Assembly (NCBI RefSeq): GCF_030272615.1
Contig: NC_081410.1
Location: 575,324,263 to 575,388,262, forward strand
Source: Cryptomeria japonica
Taxonomy: Eukaryota; Streptophyta; Pinopsida; Cupressales; Cupressaceae
DNA: 64,000 bases
Reading direction: 5' to 3'
The notes beneath the pieces were generated by a model. The model was not told where the DNA came from. It saw only the letters and a list, made by a program, of their open reading frames with translations, and ran no database searches. Positions 22,676 through 35,774 of the stretch are shown here, piece by piece. The position numbers and the translations under genes are program-made. The stretch's first letter is position 1. Every line of letters begins with the position of its first letter.

Positions 22676-24523
22676 GTATGTGCTCATGCCTTTAAAATCC
22701 AATGTTTAGTGTTCATAAAATCTGTTTAAAATTTGTATAGGGAGTTCTAGTTTTAAAGCTTTTTCCAAATGAATTATGGAGATCATGCTTGAGAATGGTG
22801 TTTGTGCAGATTATGTAGACATGCAGTTCTTGTCCTTAGATACTAGTTCATGTAATCATCAGATTATAGACTTACAAAAACTAGCTGTTCCTATAGTTCC
22901 AAATTATTTCGTTGTTACCCACAACCTCTAGTTTTCTTGTATTTTTCATAATGGACAACCAAGTCAGATTCATATACTAAGTTTGCAGTTTCCCTCATCT
23001 TCGTAGTTACAGTTGTTGCAATTTAGTTGTGGATGATGGAGATCCCTCAAATGACAATACGTGTTCTTTACTAAGCATATTTCCTAGTGTCCAGCAAAAA
23101 CAGGGACTGACACATGCTAGTAATGGTTCAACAGTCAACAGTGTAACCCTACCTCTATAAGTAGAACTCCTGCAATGAAATGAGAAAGTTTACGGTTATT
23201 ACTCTGCATTTGGGTAGCTGGTAGTTAGGACTCTCATTGAAATGCAAGTTGAAACTTATATGGGCTCTTTTGTGATCCCACTCTATTTCCCTGGATTCTA
23301 CTTTGTCATTGTACATTCATTTGACTTACATATACGATCATGAATTAGAAAGCTTCTCGTAGAACATTTAAGGATAATTTAATGCTTCAATGTGATTAAT
23401 ACATTTCACCTAATAAACATTAGTCATTTTATGTGATTAAAATATTAGCATAAATTAGAAAGCTTATTGTCCTTTGATACTAGTTCGTGTAACCATCAGG
23501 TTACAAACTTACAAAAGCTAGCTATTTATATGGTTCCAAAAGATTACATCGTTAAGGTTGTGGACTGAAATTTAGTTTTCTTGTATTTTTCATAAAGGAT
23601 GACAAAGTCAGATTCATTTACTAAGTTTGCAGTTTTCCTCATCGTTGTAGCCTTGTAGTTATGGATGGTTAAGAGTATATAGAAGTAGTTGCAGTTGCTG
23701 CAAATTAGTTGTGGATGATGGAGATCCTTCAAATGACAATATATGTTCTGCTTAAAGCCTTCAAAGGAGAATAAAAATAAAAATTTAAAGACTTTATTTG
23801 TAGATGTGTTTGGTTTGTTTAATCTTGTAAAAGATTAAGCTCACTAATGTTTATTGGATACATTTCAAACTTTTGGAACGTTTAAGTTAGGAACTTAGAT
23901 ATATAGACATTGAAGGAGTTTCATTAATACATATCAATGTAATTTAGATTTAAAAGGACTAAAATTGGGAATTTAAAGCAACGGGGAGTTGTAATAGCCC
24001 CATCATAGATAGAATTGAATATTTCACATTAAGTCATATTTATAGAGAATAAAATAAAGTAGCAGATTTTTTTGCCAATCATGACATCAACCAAAAATAA
24101 GAGATTAGTGTCAAATCGTGGTGACGTATGGTCAAATTTATCCATAACTCTTATCGAAATTGATCTAATATATGAAATTTGGAAAGCTAAATGTGGAGAA
24201 ATATGTGATTTAAGTGTCTCAAGATGTATTCACTTCACACCAAACAAAAAATTGTTATGGTCACCATTCACAATTTTCTTTTAGAAGAACTTTATACTAT
24301 AGTATTGGTAGAATGGAATTGAAAAAAAAGGTGAATATGATTAATATCAAAGGTAGAACATTTAAGTGTATTACAAATATTTATCTTCTCAAATTGGACC
24401 ACTCTTCATAATTGTTATCACAATGATCAAGGATGATATAATTGCAATGCTAGGAAGGAATCAATTACATAGAGGTCATATTCATGAATATTCTCTAGAG
24501 TTTTTGCAACAATTTTCATTGAC
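22676..24523. repeat. Duplicated non-coding DNA
   Basis: No gene seen. Segment 22810-23060 is repeated at 23450-23755 (shared ttttcttgtatttttcata, gtcagattcat, actaagtttgcagtt, gtggatgatggagatcc). The stretch 23374-23430 resembles the flanks of the TRIM. The part from 23760 to 24523 is AT-rich with nothing recognised. Confidence 0.65.
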
Positions 24524-26056
24524 ATGATAAGTATGAGAGGAATGGGTGGGAGTACGAGTTTTAAAGGGGTTAGGGTTTTTTGGAGGTCGTGGATGTACTG
24601 CTGGTGATGGGGTGTCAGAGTCTAATGAAGATGATGATGATGTTGCAGGTGATGATGACATCGAAGTTATTCTTGTTGCTTGGTTAGATCTCTTGGTGTG
24701 TGGCGAGATTTGGGCTTTGTTTTTTGGTAGAGCAGTGTTGATGGGAATGGAGTCTTTAGTGCTGCTTTTGGGCACCGTTAATGTTGATGGTGATATTGTT
24801 GCCGTTGCTTTTGGTGCTGTTGTTGTTTCCATTGCCTACTTTGATCTTTTAGTGTGCTATGTTGTAGTGACCTTGGTTTTTGGCAGGGTTGGTTGTGGTT
24901 GTAGGGGCTTCTTAAAGGAGGGGGTCTGCTCTTCTCCTTTAGCTTTTGGCATGGGGTTTTGTCTTGCTCTGATTTTTGGTGGTGGTTTCCTCTTTCTTGG
25001 GTTCTACATAGGGGATTTGGTGGAGGTTGTCTTCCCTTCTTTTCTTTGTGGTAGAAGGGGTTTTTTTTTCTGGCCTCTGCCTTTTTGAGCCTGTAACCCT
25101 TATGTTCGAGGTTCCGGCTTTTGTTGGCTCTTGGTTCTTGGGGGCTATTTAGTTGTTTGGGGTTTGTGTCTGTGGGGTGATTTCTCTCCCTCTTTTCTAG
25201 CCTCTTAGTATTGTGTGTTGGTTGGTTTGTTGTTGCTAGTTTTCAAGGGCATGTTTTGGTAGTTTATTTTTTGGTTGGGGTTTTTTGTTTTTTGCCCTTT
25301 TTGGGTCCCATTACTCTATGTCTTCTTTTGAGGTGGAGGGGGTGGTATTGGGTTGTGGTGGTTTAAAGCTACTCCTTGTTCATTTTTTGTTGGACCCTCC
25401 TATTGAGGTGGATTTGTATTCTATGAAGGTGGAGACATGGTTTGCAAGATATGTGGGGAGATGTTGTTTGGGGGCTTTTGTTGCCCTTGGTTCCGAGTTG
25501 TTGAGTTGTCGTATGCCTTTGTTTATCTACTGGCAACATTTTGTTAGTAAAGGTGAAATATGTTGTAAGTGGGTTGTGGCTGCCCTTCCTTTGGTGGACT
25601 CTCTTCTTATCCTATTGAGGTGGATGTTGAAGGTGTTTCTCTTCCATCTTTTGCAAATCTATCCTATAGAGGTGGAGGTGTCTTCTATTGAGGTGGAGAG
25701 TTGGTTTGTAGGATATGGTGGGCAACTTATTGTTTCAACAAGGTTTCTCTAGTTCCTTTATTGTTCTGTTGATTGTAGGTGGTGGGTAACTTATGTTTTA
25801 CTTGTTTCTATTTGTCTCAAGAATATGGGAGCCCTCTTCAAGCCCATGATGGTTGTATTCATGAGTTAAGTTTTTCGGTGAATTTGTCCTTGTTCTTTTG
25901 CATATGGATCTTTGATGTTCCTATCTTTTTATTCTGTTGTTGTTCTTTGCTGATCTTTTGGTAGTGTTCTGCTTGTGGGTTCTAGATCCCTGTAAAATCT
26001 ATTTGTAACGGGTTTCATGGCCCCTTCAAAACTTGTTTTATCCAATAAAAAATAAA
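24524..26056 (+). mobile_element. 5'-truncated LINE fragment
   Basis: This 1.5-kb T/G-rich insert ends in a LINE-type tail (tttatccaataaaaaataaa). It is flanked by a matching 10-bp sequence tttcattgac at 24514-24523 and 26057-26066, the expected target-site duplication. It carries no recognisable reverse transcriptase; the long open frames inside are low-complexity (V/L/G/F-rich) and look like LINE 3' untranslated sequence rather than a gene. Phrases such as gaggtggag recur. Confidence 0.65.
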
Positions 26057-26066
26057 TTTCATTGAC

Positions 26067-27962
<1,896 letters not shown>

Positions 27963-28787
27963 TGTTGAACATCCAAAATACCGAGAGGGGAGGAGTGTAT
28001 TCCCTTGAATCAACCATCCACATAACATAACTCAATTGTAGAAATGAAATGAACAATAAGCAAAATACAATACAACACATAACACCAGAATTTATATGTG
28101 GGAAACCCAAGATGGGAAAAAACCATAGAGAGGATCAACTCTCAATATTATGTAGCCGATTAAAAAATACAGGGTGGTTGACTACGCAAAATATAACGAC
28201 TCATTGCTAGAGGGTGGCTTACAACTAATATTATAAAATTTGAATTGTTAAGATTGCATCTATCATATGCATGAGATACAATTCCATTGAAGTACATAAT
28301 CACTTTCACATTCACTATAGATCGCATGATATGATAAAAACGATCATTATTGCTATCCTTTGCAAAGCAACTATATATATACCAAACTGAGTCTTCTTCA
28401 AGTCGGCTCAACTGGAGGAAGGGTTAGCCCAAATACCCTTTACACACTACTGCTCAGTTCTTACCATATTGGAGAAGTCGGCCAAAACAAAAAATAACTT
28501 CTCCACAATCCATGGAACATGTGGAATCATTTGAAACATAACGTTATCCAGACCCATAACTATGCCACAACATAACGTTATCATGTGAAATCTTTGAAAT
28601 AGACGTTATACCAAATATAAAACATGTTCTCAAAATCTTACAGAGGTATATGGTCGTGTGGAGCAATGTAGACCCAAAAGGTATATGCTGAACCCAAATG
28701 TATACCAGAACTCGTGGGGCTTATACCTCCGAGTATACCTGACTCATGTTGCCTGATCACAAAAACATCAATGACAACATTCTAACA
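27963..28787 (-). repeat. 3' LTR of the 28-35.8 kb element
   Basis: This 825-bp repeat begins tgttgaacatcc and ends gacaacattctaaca in plus orientation, giving TG...CA ends on either strand. It matches 34817-35774 through blocks such as accatccacataacataac and aaccatagagaggatcaact. A purine tract (plus strand ctccccct) abuts it. Confidence 0.88.
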
Positions 28788-29545
28788 ATCTCCCCCTTTG
28801 TCATTGATGACAACATGACAACTAACAACTAACATAGCATATACAAAAAAAATGTTCATATATACAAAACTGTCCTATATAAATTTATATTCAATTCCCC
28901 TTTGACATTAATGGCAAAGGGTTCAGGAAAAAATGCTATATGCTAACTCCCCCTAAAAAAACTTTGAACTAATTGGCGGACTGTTGATTTTCTGAATATG
29001 CACAATCCAACTAATTGTATTGTTGTGCCAATGTTGAATGACATCCGTTAGAAGCTCTATCTACACTTAGAGGGATATCAAAGTACTCTCTGCTTCTTCT
29101 ACTGAGCTTGGTTCTGAAAAAGTAAACTGTTGTGCCTTAGATAGGGCATGGTTCATCAAAGAAATGTAGTCAATGCATATATCTTTCAATTGCCATAAAG
29201 GGAGGATAATATTATCACTTTGCTGCTAAAGCTCAAAATACTTTTTTGTGCAATTTCTTAATCATTGATCTTCCGAAGATGATATCCTGAGAGAGTGGAA
29301 AACTGTGATAAGCCTATTTGATTTTTGACTCAATGGAGTCAACCTCTTCCCTGATACTCTTGGTGTTGAAGAGTGTATAGATACAATGCATTGCCACTAG
29401 TAAGACATGCCTGTCCTCAAGCTATAAGTTGAGAGAGATGTTTGTGTGAGTTTGCACACTTGCCTTTTAAATCCTGTAGGAGCTTTTTTTCAACTTCTTT
29501 CTCTTTTGAAAATTTTGCTTCCAAGGAGGTTGAATAATTATTCAA

Positions 29546-32134
29546 TCAATTTAATAAAGTTTTACATTTATACAGGCTGGAGGCAAGTGGATCAATTGAG
29601 CTATTCAAAATGGCACTATGTAGTGTAGCTATTGCCTCTTCAATCAACTTACTCTTTTCTTGCAGATATTCAAAGATATCTTTCTTAGCTGAAGCTTGAA
29701 TGACTTGTTTAGTTTGGAACTTTTGAATTGGATCAACTTTGGTGAAATCAACAATCAACCTAGAGGAAGTAATTGGTTGGAAACTTAAAGGTGCAATGAG
29801 TAAACTCTTCAATGAATCGTCAAAGGTACCGGAGCTAGAACCTGCATCCTCTTTTTCCTTAGTGTCATCCATTGTGACACATTTCTCAGATGATATCTTC
29901 TCTTCTTCTGTTTGATCCTTCACCTCTTTAGAGTTGTTTAGAGGGACATCAACAACATTAGGTGCATCTAGTTGAGGATCTTCATTCATAACAACATTAT
30001 CTGAAGCACCATTATCTGTAGCAATACTGTCTATGATAGCTTCAATAGACACAATCTTCGATGTATCCATCATGAATCACTTATCATCAATTGACAACAT
30101 TCCAAGTTTTCTTGCACTAGCCCTGAGCATTTCTACAGTTTCTGATTTCAGTTTTTCTACAACTTGCATATCTTCCATAAGGACATCTAATCTCTTCTTG
30201 GTCCAGAGCTCAATTTTGCAAACTTGTTCAATGGAAGCTTTGTTTTCCTTAGAAAGTGTATTACTAATAGTCTCCAAAGAATACCTCTTAATTTCTTGAT
30301 CTTCTTTTATGACATTCTACCTAAGCTCATCCAAAGCTATTCAAAGATCTTGTGAAATATCCTTTTATTAATCCTCTAAAATTGCATCAAATCTAATACA
30401 ATATTATACAAAAGCTTTTATTACTGTTTCCTTATCTTCATTATCATAATCAATATACAAATTACCCCCCTCTTTTGAATTTTCTTCTAGTGCTATAGAG
30501 TTGACCAATGTGTCCACATCTAAGGGTCCTTTAATTACTTTCTTACTTTTACCCTTTCTGACATGAATTCTGAATTGTTCTAGTTTTGATTCCTTTGACT
30601 CTTTCTCTGATTCTACATCAATAATCTTCCTCTTAACCTCTTTTGGTTTTCCCCTCTTTGATGGTGTAGATGAGAGAATCTCCTTCTTCCTTTTTGCTGG
30701 TTTCTCCATTATCTCTTCTAGAGATGACTTCTCTTTGATAGGGGTTTCAAACAATTCCCCTCTTTGATGGTGTAGATGAGGGAATCTCCTTCTTCCTTTT
30801 TGTTGGTTTCTCCATTATCTCTTCTAGAGATACCTTCTCTTTGATAGGGGTTTCAAATGAAGTATCGATCCTTTTGAATCTCTTGAGCTTCTCAACCTCT
30901 TTTGTTGCAACACCAACTTCCTTCAAAGATTCATCAATAACTTTTTGTACATTTTTCTTTCATTCTTTCTTGGTCTGTTCCAGGTTGACTTCCATAGACT
31001 TTTCTTGTGTAGTCCCAAATCTTTTTTGAGTTTCATCAACTGGAGTTTCTAATAGAACTTTTTCCAAATCTAAAATGTCCTCAAAAACTTCCTAACCTAA
31101 AGTAGGAATCCAATTTTTTCTTGGTACAATAACCTCCATGATACATTTAGCTGTGGTGATTAGGAATGTGATGCCATTTTTGTACTTTTCCATAATTGAC
31201 TTAGGGATGCTTTATCTATTGTGCATCTTATACTAAAGAACAAAGAAAAAGGAGGTAAACACAATATCTTGTGCAAAATTATTTGAAAAACTCCTTAAAC
31301 ATTCTGCTTGATCTAGAGCGTAACTGGTTTGTCAAATGCCCAAAATACCTTGCCTATTATGAGAATCTCTTGCACGAAGTAGAAGTAGAACATAATACAC
31401 AATGCTGAGGTTCCATACTTGAATGCGTGCTTCTTTTCCTTACATTGTTTCAAATTCTCGAGGAATTGCAATCTCAACAACTCACATAGATCATAGTCAA
31501 CATTCTTCTCTACCATCTCGTATGCCATGTTAACCACTATGGCTGAATTTGAGTTGTCATGGTTGGTAAAGTAAATCTTGTTAACAATCATTAGAGATAC
31601 ATATTGCACAAAAACAATTTCAACCTGGCTAATGGACATAGAACGCCTGTTAAAGGTTGCCTTAGTCAACTTTTTAACATCTTTGTTCTTTGTAGACTTA
31701 GGTGTCAAAAGTGCCCCAAAGTCATTCAATCTGGTAATGACCTTAATTTCATTCTTGGTGATCTGGAATGATTCTTCAAGTCATACAAATTCATCATGAA
31801 ATTTTCTCATTACCATTTTGACCCATTTGTCATACAAATAGAAATTGGGGAAATCATTCCACACATTCAACTTCTTTTCAACTAGGGTTCAAATTTTTGG
31901 TTTTATCTCAAAATCATCACCTATCAACTTATCTGTCCATAAACTTACCAACTTACTAGGATCGTATTCTTCCAAATTTACATGTATGTAACCCCTAATA
32001 TCTTCTGTCGGTAAAAATACAAAGGAAATGCTAGATAGAGCACCCATTAGGTCATTCTCAATCAATTTGATTGGGTATCTTTTGAAGCTTGGTTGGCACT
32101 GAGTGCTAATACCAACAACAATGGGAGTGGCCAT
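29546..32134 (-). pseudogene. Unrecognised ~860-codon ORF inside LTR element
   Basis: Five open stretches on the minus strand share one reading frame, from an ATG at 32132-32134 (MATPIVVGISTQ) down to 29546. An ancestral protein of about 863 residues is therefore implied, now interrupted by many stops (e.g. TGA 31889-31891). The N-terminal third is globular (ITKNEIKVITRL, SISQVEIVFVQYVSLMIVNK, VDYDLCELLRLQFLENL). The middle is lysine/serine-rich with basic patches (AKRKKEIL, KRGKPKEVKRKI). The C-terminal third is acidic and then helical. There is no zinc knuckle, protease, integrase or reverse transcriptase motif. It occupies the place of gag-pol. A coil-like continuation may run to about 29450. 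Confidence 0.65.
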
Positions 32135-32734
32135 TGTTATAGATGTAGAAATAACAAATTCGCAAGAAAATTACTTTTCACAGTTTGTCAAGAAACCCTA
32201 ACCCTTGAATCACTTTTTTTCTCCTTTGGCTCTCTTTCACTTAAAGTGAGAAAATGACTTAACAAATTCCTCTTTTAACCTTTTCTAGCCCACTTGCTCA
32301 TAATAAATGTAGAGAGAGAAAATGGTATTACTATATTGTCTAGATGCTCTACCTGTGTCTACAATGACCTTCCAAACTTCCACATTCTACCGTAGTTAAT
32401 GCATTCCATCGAAATCTTCACCATTACGTGTGTATTAACATATTTTAACTAAAACCTCACACTCTTTGGTAGGGGAAAGATATTTCTTGATTTGCTCCCC
32501 CTAGGCTAAAGCCTCTTGATCTTAATTGCTGGAATAAATGTCTGCACTGGACCCAAGTGCAACCATGACTTCTTTCTTTCTCCAAATCTTCTTCTTCTTC
32601 TCAATCTTCATGTCTTATTGATTTTCTTTATCGATTCACTTGTCTTAGCTTCTCTTTTTTCTGTAATATCTTGCAACATGTCCAGGCTTGTTGTAGTTGT
32701 AGCATCTATTTGTCAGACTTGTGTGAATATTGTC

Positions 32735-33288
32735 ATTGTTGTCATTGATCTGTCAAATCTGATTATCTGGTTAGGACATGATGGTGTATGCTGTTTGAAG
32801 CAGTTTTGGTATTGCTAGAAGAAAGGTTTCAGATATGATGTAGTAAGGCATAAGTGATCGACTGGAGTTATTTCTAGAAGATCCTCGTCTCTGAAATCCT
32901 AAGTTGTGCTTATTTTGGTTTACATTTTGTCCCAGTATCAGTTGCGTGTTTTGACATTAGTCATATCAGTTGTATCCAATTGTATTTATCATGTTTTATG
33001 TTCTGACATTTGTGGTATATATGGTATCCATATTTTTGAGTTAGGAGTTGCTGTGCTTGGAGTTTTGTGCTTATGGGTTCGTATCTATGGGTCCGGTAGA
33101 GCCCTATGGAAGCGCGTATAAGATCTTATGGAGGCCGACTTTGTTGTCATGTTTTTGGTTAAGGTTTTATTGGATAATGTGTTGATCCGAGCAACATATT
33201 ATTTGTGCTTGGTTGACATATTATTCCAATGTATAAGCTTTTCGGTATATATAAATCTATATGTGTAATGCTGATGTAGTAAGTGGAG

Positions 33289-33375
<87 letters not shown>

Positions 33376-33945
33376 GCGAGACAAAAGAAGAGAAGAGTGT
33401 GAATTAGCAGAGTATGTGTTGTGTGGCAGAGTAAGGAGTGTACAGAGTTGTGGTTAGTGTTGCAGTAATCCTTTACTAGATTTGTTGTAGGCAGTGGTAC
33501 AATGATCCCTTTCCAGATCGGGTGTGAATCTTTTGTGAGTAGTTATCTAAGCCTATCTTGGAATTGACTTCATGCATTTGGAGATGCAACTTTCCCAGTT
33601 CATTTGTTTTCTATTGCAGTGAGCATTGCAACAGTGAGCCACTTTTGTATTTTGGCAGTGAGCTACCCCTTTTTTTAAACACCATATAATTAGTATATTA
33701 TCTTGAGAGCTAACACTCTCCATTGTTTTTCCCATTTGGGTTTTCCATGTATAAAATCCACTGTTCCATTTGTGGTTATGTTTCTTGTTTATTTTCCATT
33801 TGCTATTACATGTTGATAAGCTTAATTGATGAAATTAATATATTAGTAAAAGGTTTATAAATTGTGAGAAAGTTCTAGAATATGTGGGAATACTGATTCA
33901 CCCCCCCTCTCAGTATTCCATTCCTTTCAACCAATCCCCCACTAT
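32735..33945 (+). repeat. Probable solo Copia-type LTR
   Basis: The segment has the plus-strand features of a Copia LTR 3' half: ggttttccatgtataaaatc, then atactgattcaccccccctctcagtattcca at its end, close to the end of the LTR of Copia element 1. It separates the gag remnant (>33960) from the long ORF (<32134) of the surrounding minus-strand element. The left end is approximate, no target-site duplication was confirmed, and no internal region follows, hence solo LTR. Confidence 0.5.
33291..33373 (+). repeat. (GT)n microsatellite, about 41 units
   Basis: An uninterrupted 83-nt GT run inside the probable solo LTR. Confidence 0.98.
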
Positions 33946-33959
33946 TATTTCCTTGACCT

Positions 33960-34800
33960 TGACTTAAACATTTTGCATGTATAGCAACAACCTTCAAAAT
34001 AATTATTTCTATTTCGATTTATTATAGCATGATTTTTACATTGACTAGCTTATGACCATAACTGTTACAAGTGTAACATCTATCAGAGAAAGATTTAGCA
34101 TTTTTATTCATCCTATTTCTAATTTTAAATGATTTGTGACATAGTTTATTACAATTAAAACAGTAGCCATTGGAAGAAGTGTTTCCTTTACTTACCTGTT
34201 GCTCGACCAGTGACTTACCTTTGTCATCCTTAGCAGGGTTGTTGGGTTTTGCTTCTTCTATCAGAGGTGGACCTTCTTTTCTTTCTATCTTGCATTGTGA
34301 GCTTTCACTAGTTTCAAATACTAAGTTGTTTTTTCCGAAGATCTTTGCACAACCAACATTTTATCAAGTTTATCTAAACTCATCTTAAATTTGTCCTCTT
34401 GTTTCTTTGATTTTAGTGTCGTGGCTTTTTGTTCAAGCTTCTTGCATTCTTCTGATTTGCATTTAACAATATTGTTTAAATACTCCTTATTTCTTTTTTC
34501 TTCTTCAATCTTGGTCTTTAGATCTACAATAGTGCTATTTAGTTGCTTGAGCTCTTCACTAACTTATGTCTTTCTCTGAATTTTCTGATTTACTCTCTTA
34601 ATTTTTTTGATGCATTCATTTGCCAACAAAACATTTTCCTTTAGATCTCTGTTTTCGCTATCAACATTCTCAAGGTCTTCAAGAGCAATTATAAGTTCTC
34701 CATTTGCATTGAAGTATCTTTCTTGATCCAAAGTAGATATAAGCACCATGTGTTCAACTTTTTGGATCTCCTTCGAGCTATTAGACTCTTCTAAAGGACC
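33960..34800 (-). pseudogene. Copia gag C-terminal remnant
   Basis: Directly after the primer-binding site the minus strand reads a charged coiled coil (ENRDLKENVLLANECIKKIK, then VSEELKQLNSTIVDLKTKIE after a stop). Two zinc-knuckle remnants follow, CFNCNKLCHKSF at about 34120-34170 and CYTCNSYGHKL at about 34040-34090; the final cysteine is lost in both. This is the C-terminal half of a Copia gag. The N-terminal half is missing although the primer-binding site is intact, so a deletion must sit between them. Stops and frameshifts are frequent. Confidence 0.7.
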
Positions 34801-34802
34801 TT

Positions 34803-34814
34803 GCTCTGATACCA
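34803..34814 (-). other. Primer-binding site, 28-35.8 kb element
   Basis: gctctgatacca is the exact complement of the initiator tRNA-Met site, two bases from the LTR. Confidence 0.88.
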
Positions 34815-34816
34815 AT

Positions 34817-35774
34817 TCTTGAACATCCGAAATACTGAGAGGGGAAGGGTGAACTAGTATTCCCTTGAATATATTAAAACTTTTAATCAACCATCCACAT
34901 AACATAACTTGATTGTAGAAATAAAATGAACAAGAAGGAAAACACAATATACCACATAACACCAGAATTTATACATGGAAAGCCCAAGACGAGAAAAACC
35001 ATAGAGAGGATCAACTCTCAATATTATGTAACTGATTACAGAATACATGGTGGCTCACTGTCAGAGGGCTCATTGCCCAAAATATAATGGCTCACTATTA
35101 GAGGATAGCTTACAACTAATATTACAAAATTTGAACTGTAAAATTGCATCTATCATATGCATGAGATATAGTTCCACTGAAGTACATAATTACTTTCACA
35201 TTCACTATACATAATCAGTTTCACATTCACTATAGATCACATGATAGGATAAAAAATATCACCATTCCTATCCTTAGCAAAGAAACTATATATATACCAA
35301 ACAAAGTCTTCTTCGAGTCGGCTCAACTAGAGGATGGGTTAGCCCAAAAAAACTTTACATGCTACTGCTCAATTATTCTTACCATACTGGAGAAGTTGGC
35401 TAAAATAGTATAGAACTTCTCCACAATCAAAAGAACAAGTGGAATTATCAAAACCAACTTACAACTGATGATTTCAGAGAGGACCAAACCAAAATCTTCA
35501 CACTACACTATGCCAGTAAGGAAGGTATACTATTACCAAACCTATAATTGTGCCGCAACAGAATGCTATCATCTGAAATCTTAGAAATAAATGCTAGACC
35601 AAATATAAAACATGTTCTCAAAATCTTACGAAGGTATCTAGTCATGCTAAGCAATGTGGACCCAAAAGGTAAATGCCAAACCCAATTGTATACCAGAACT
35701 TGTGGGCCTTATATCAGAGTATACCAGACTCATCTTGCCGGATCACAAAAACATCAATGACATCAATGACAATG
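34817..35774 (-). repeat. 5' LTR of the 28-35.8 kb element
   Basis: It matches 27963-28787 but is longer, because it contains small duplications (tttcacattcactata twice near 35190-35230, ggctcact repeats near 35050-35100, atcaatgac twice at its end). It loses similarity about 10 nt before the expected terminus, at the junction with the Gypsy element. Confidence 0.85.

Larger units (their letters stand above)
27963..35774 (-). mobile_element. LTR element carrying an unrecognised long ORF
   Basis: A 7.8-kb minus-strand element. In its own 5' to 3' order it has an LTR (34817-35774), an exact initiator tRNA-Met primer site (34803-34814), a gag C-terminal remnant (33960-34800), a plus-strand LTR inserted at about 32735-33945, a decayed ORF of about 863 codons (29546-32134), a purine tract (28788-28800) and an LTR (27963-28787). 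No protease, integrase or reverse transcriptase is visible. The 5' LTR lacks its terminal ~10 nt where it meets the Gypsy element at 35775, so a target-site duplication cannot be tested. It fits the large non-autonomous (LARD-like) class. Confidence 0.75.

Noticed and set aside
24546-25752. 180- and 155-codon open frames, hydrophobic and valine/leucine-rich
   Set aside because: They lie inside a LINE-type insert with target duplication, have low-complexity composition and no recognisable domain.
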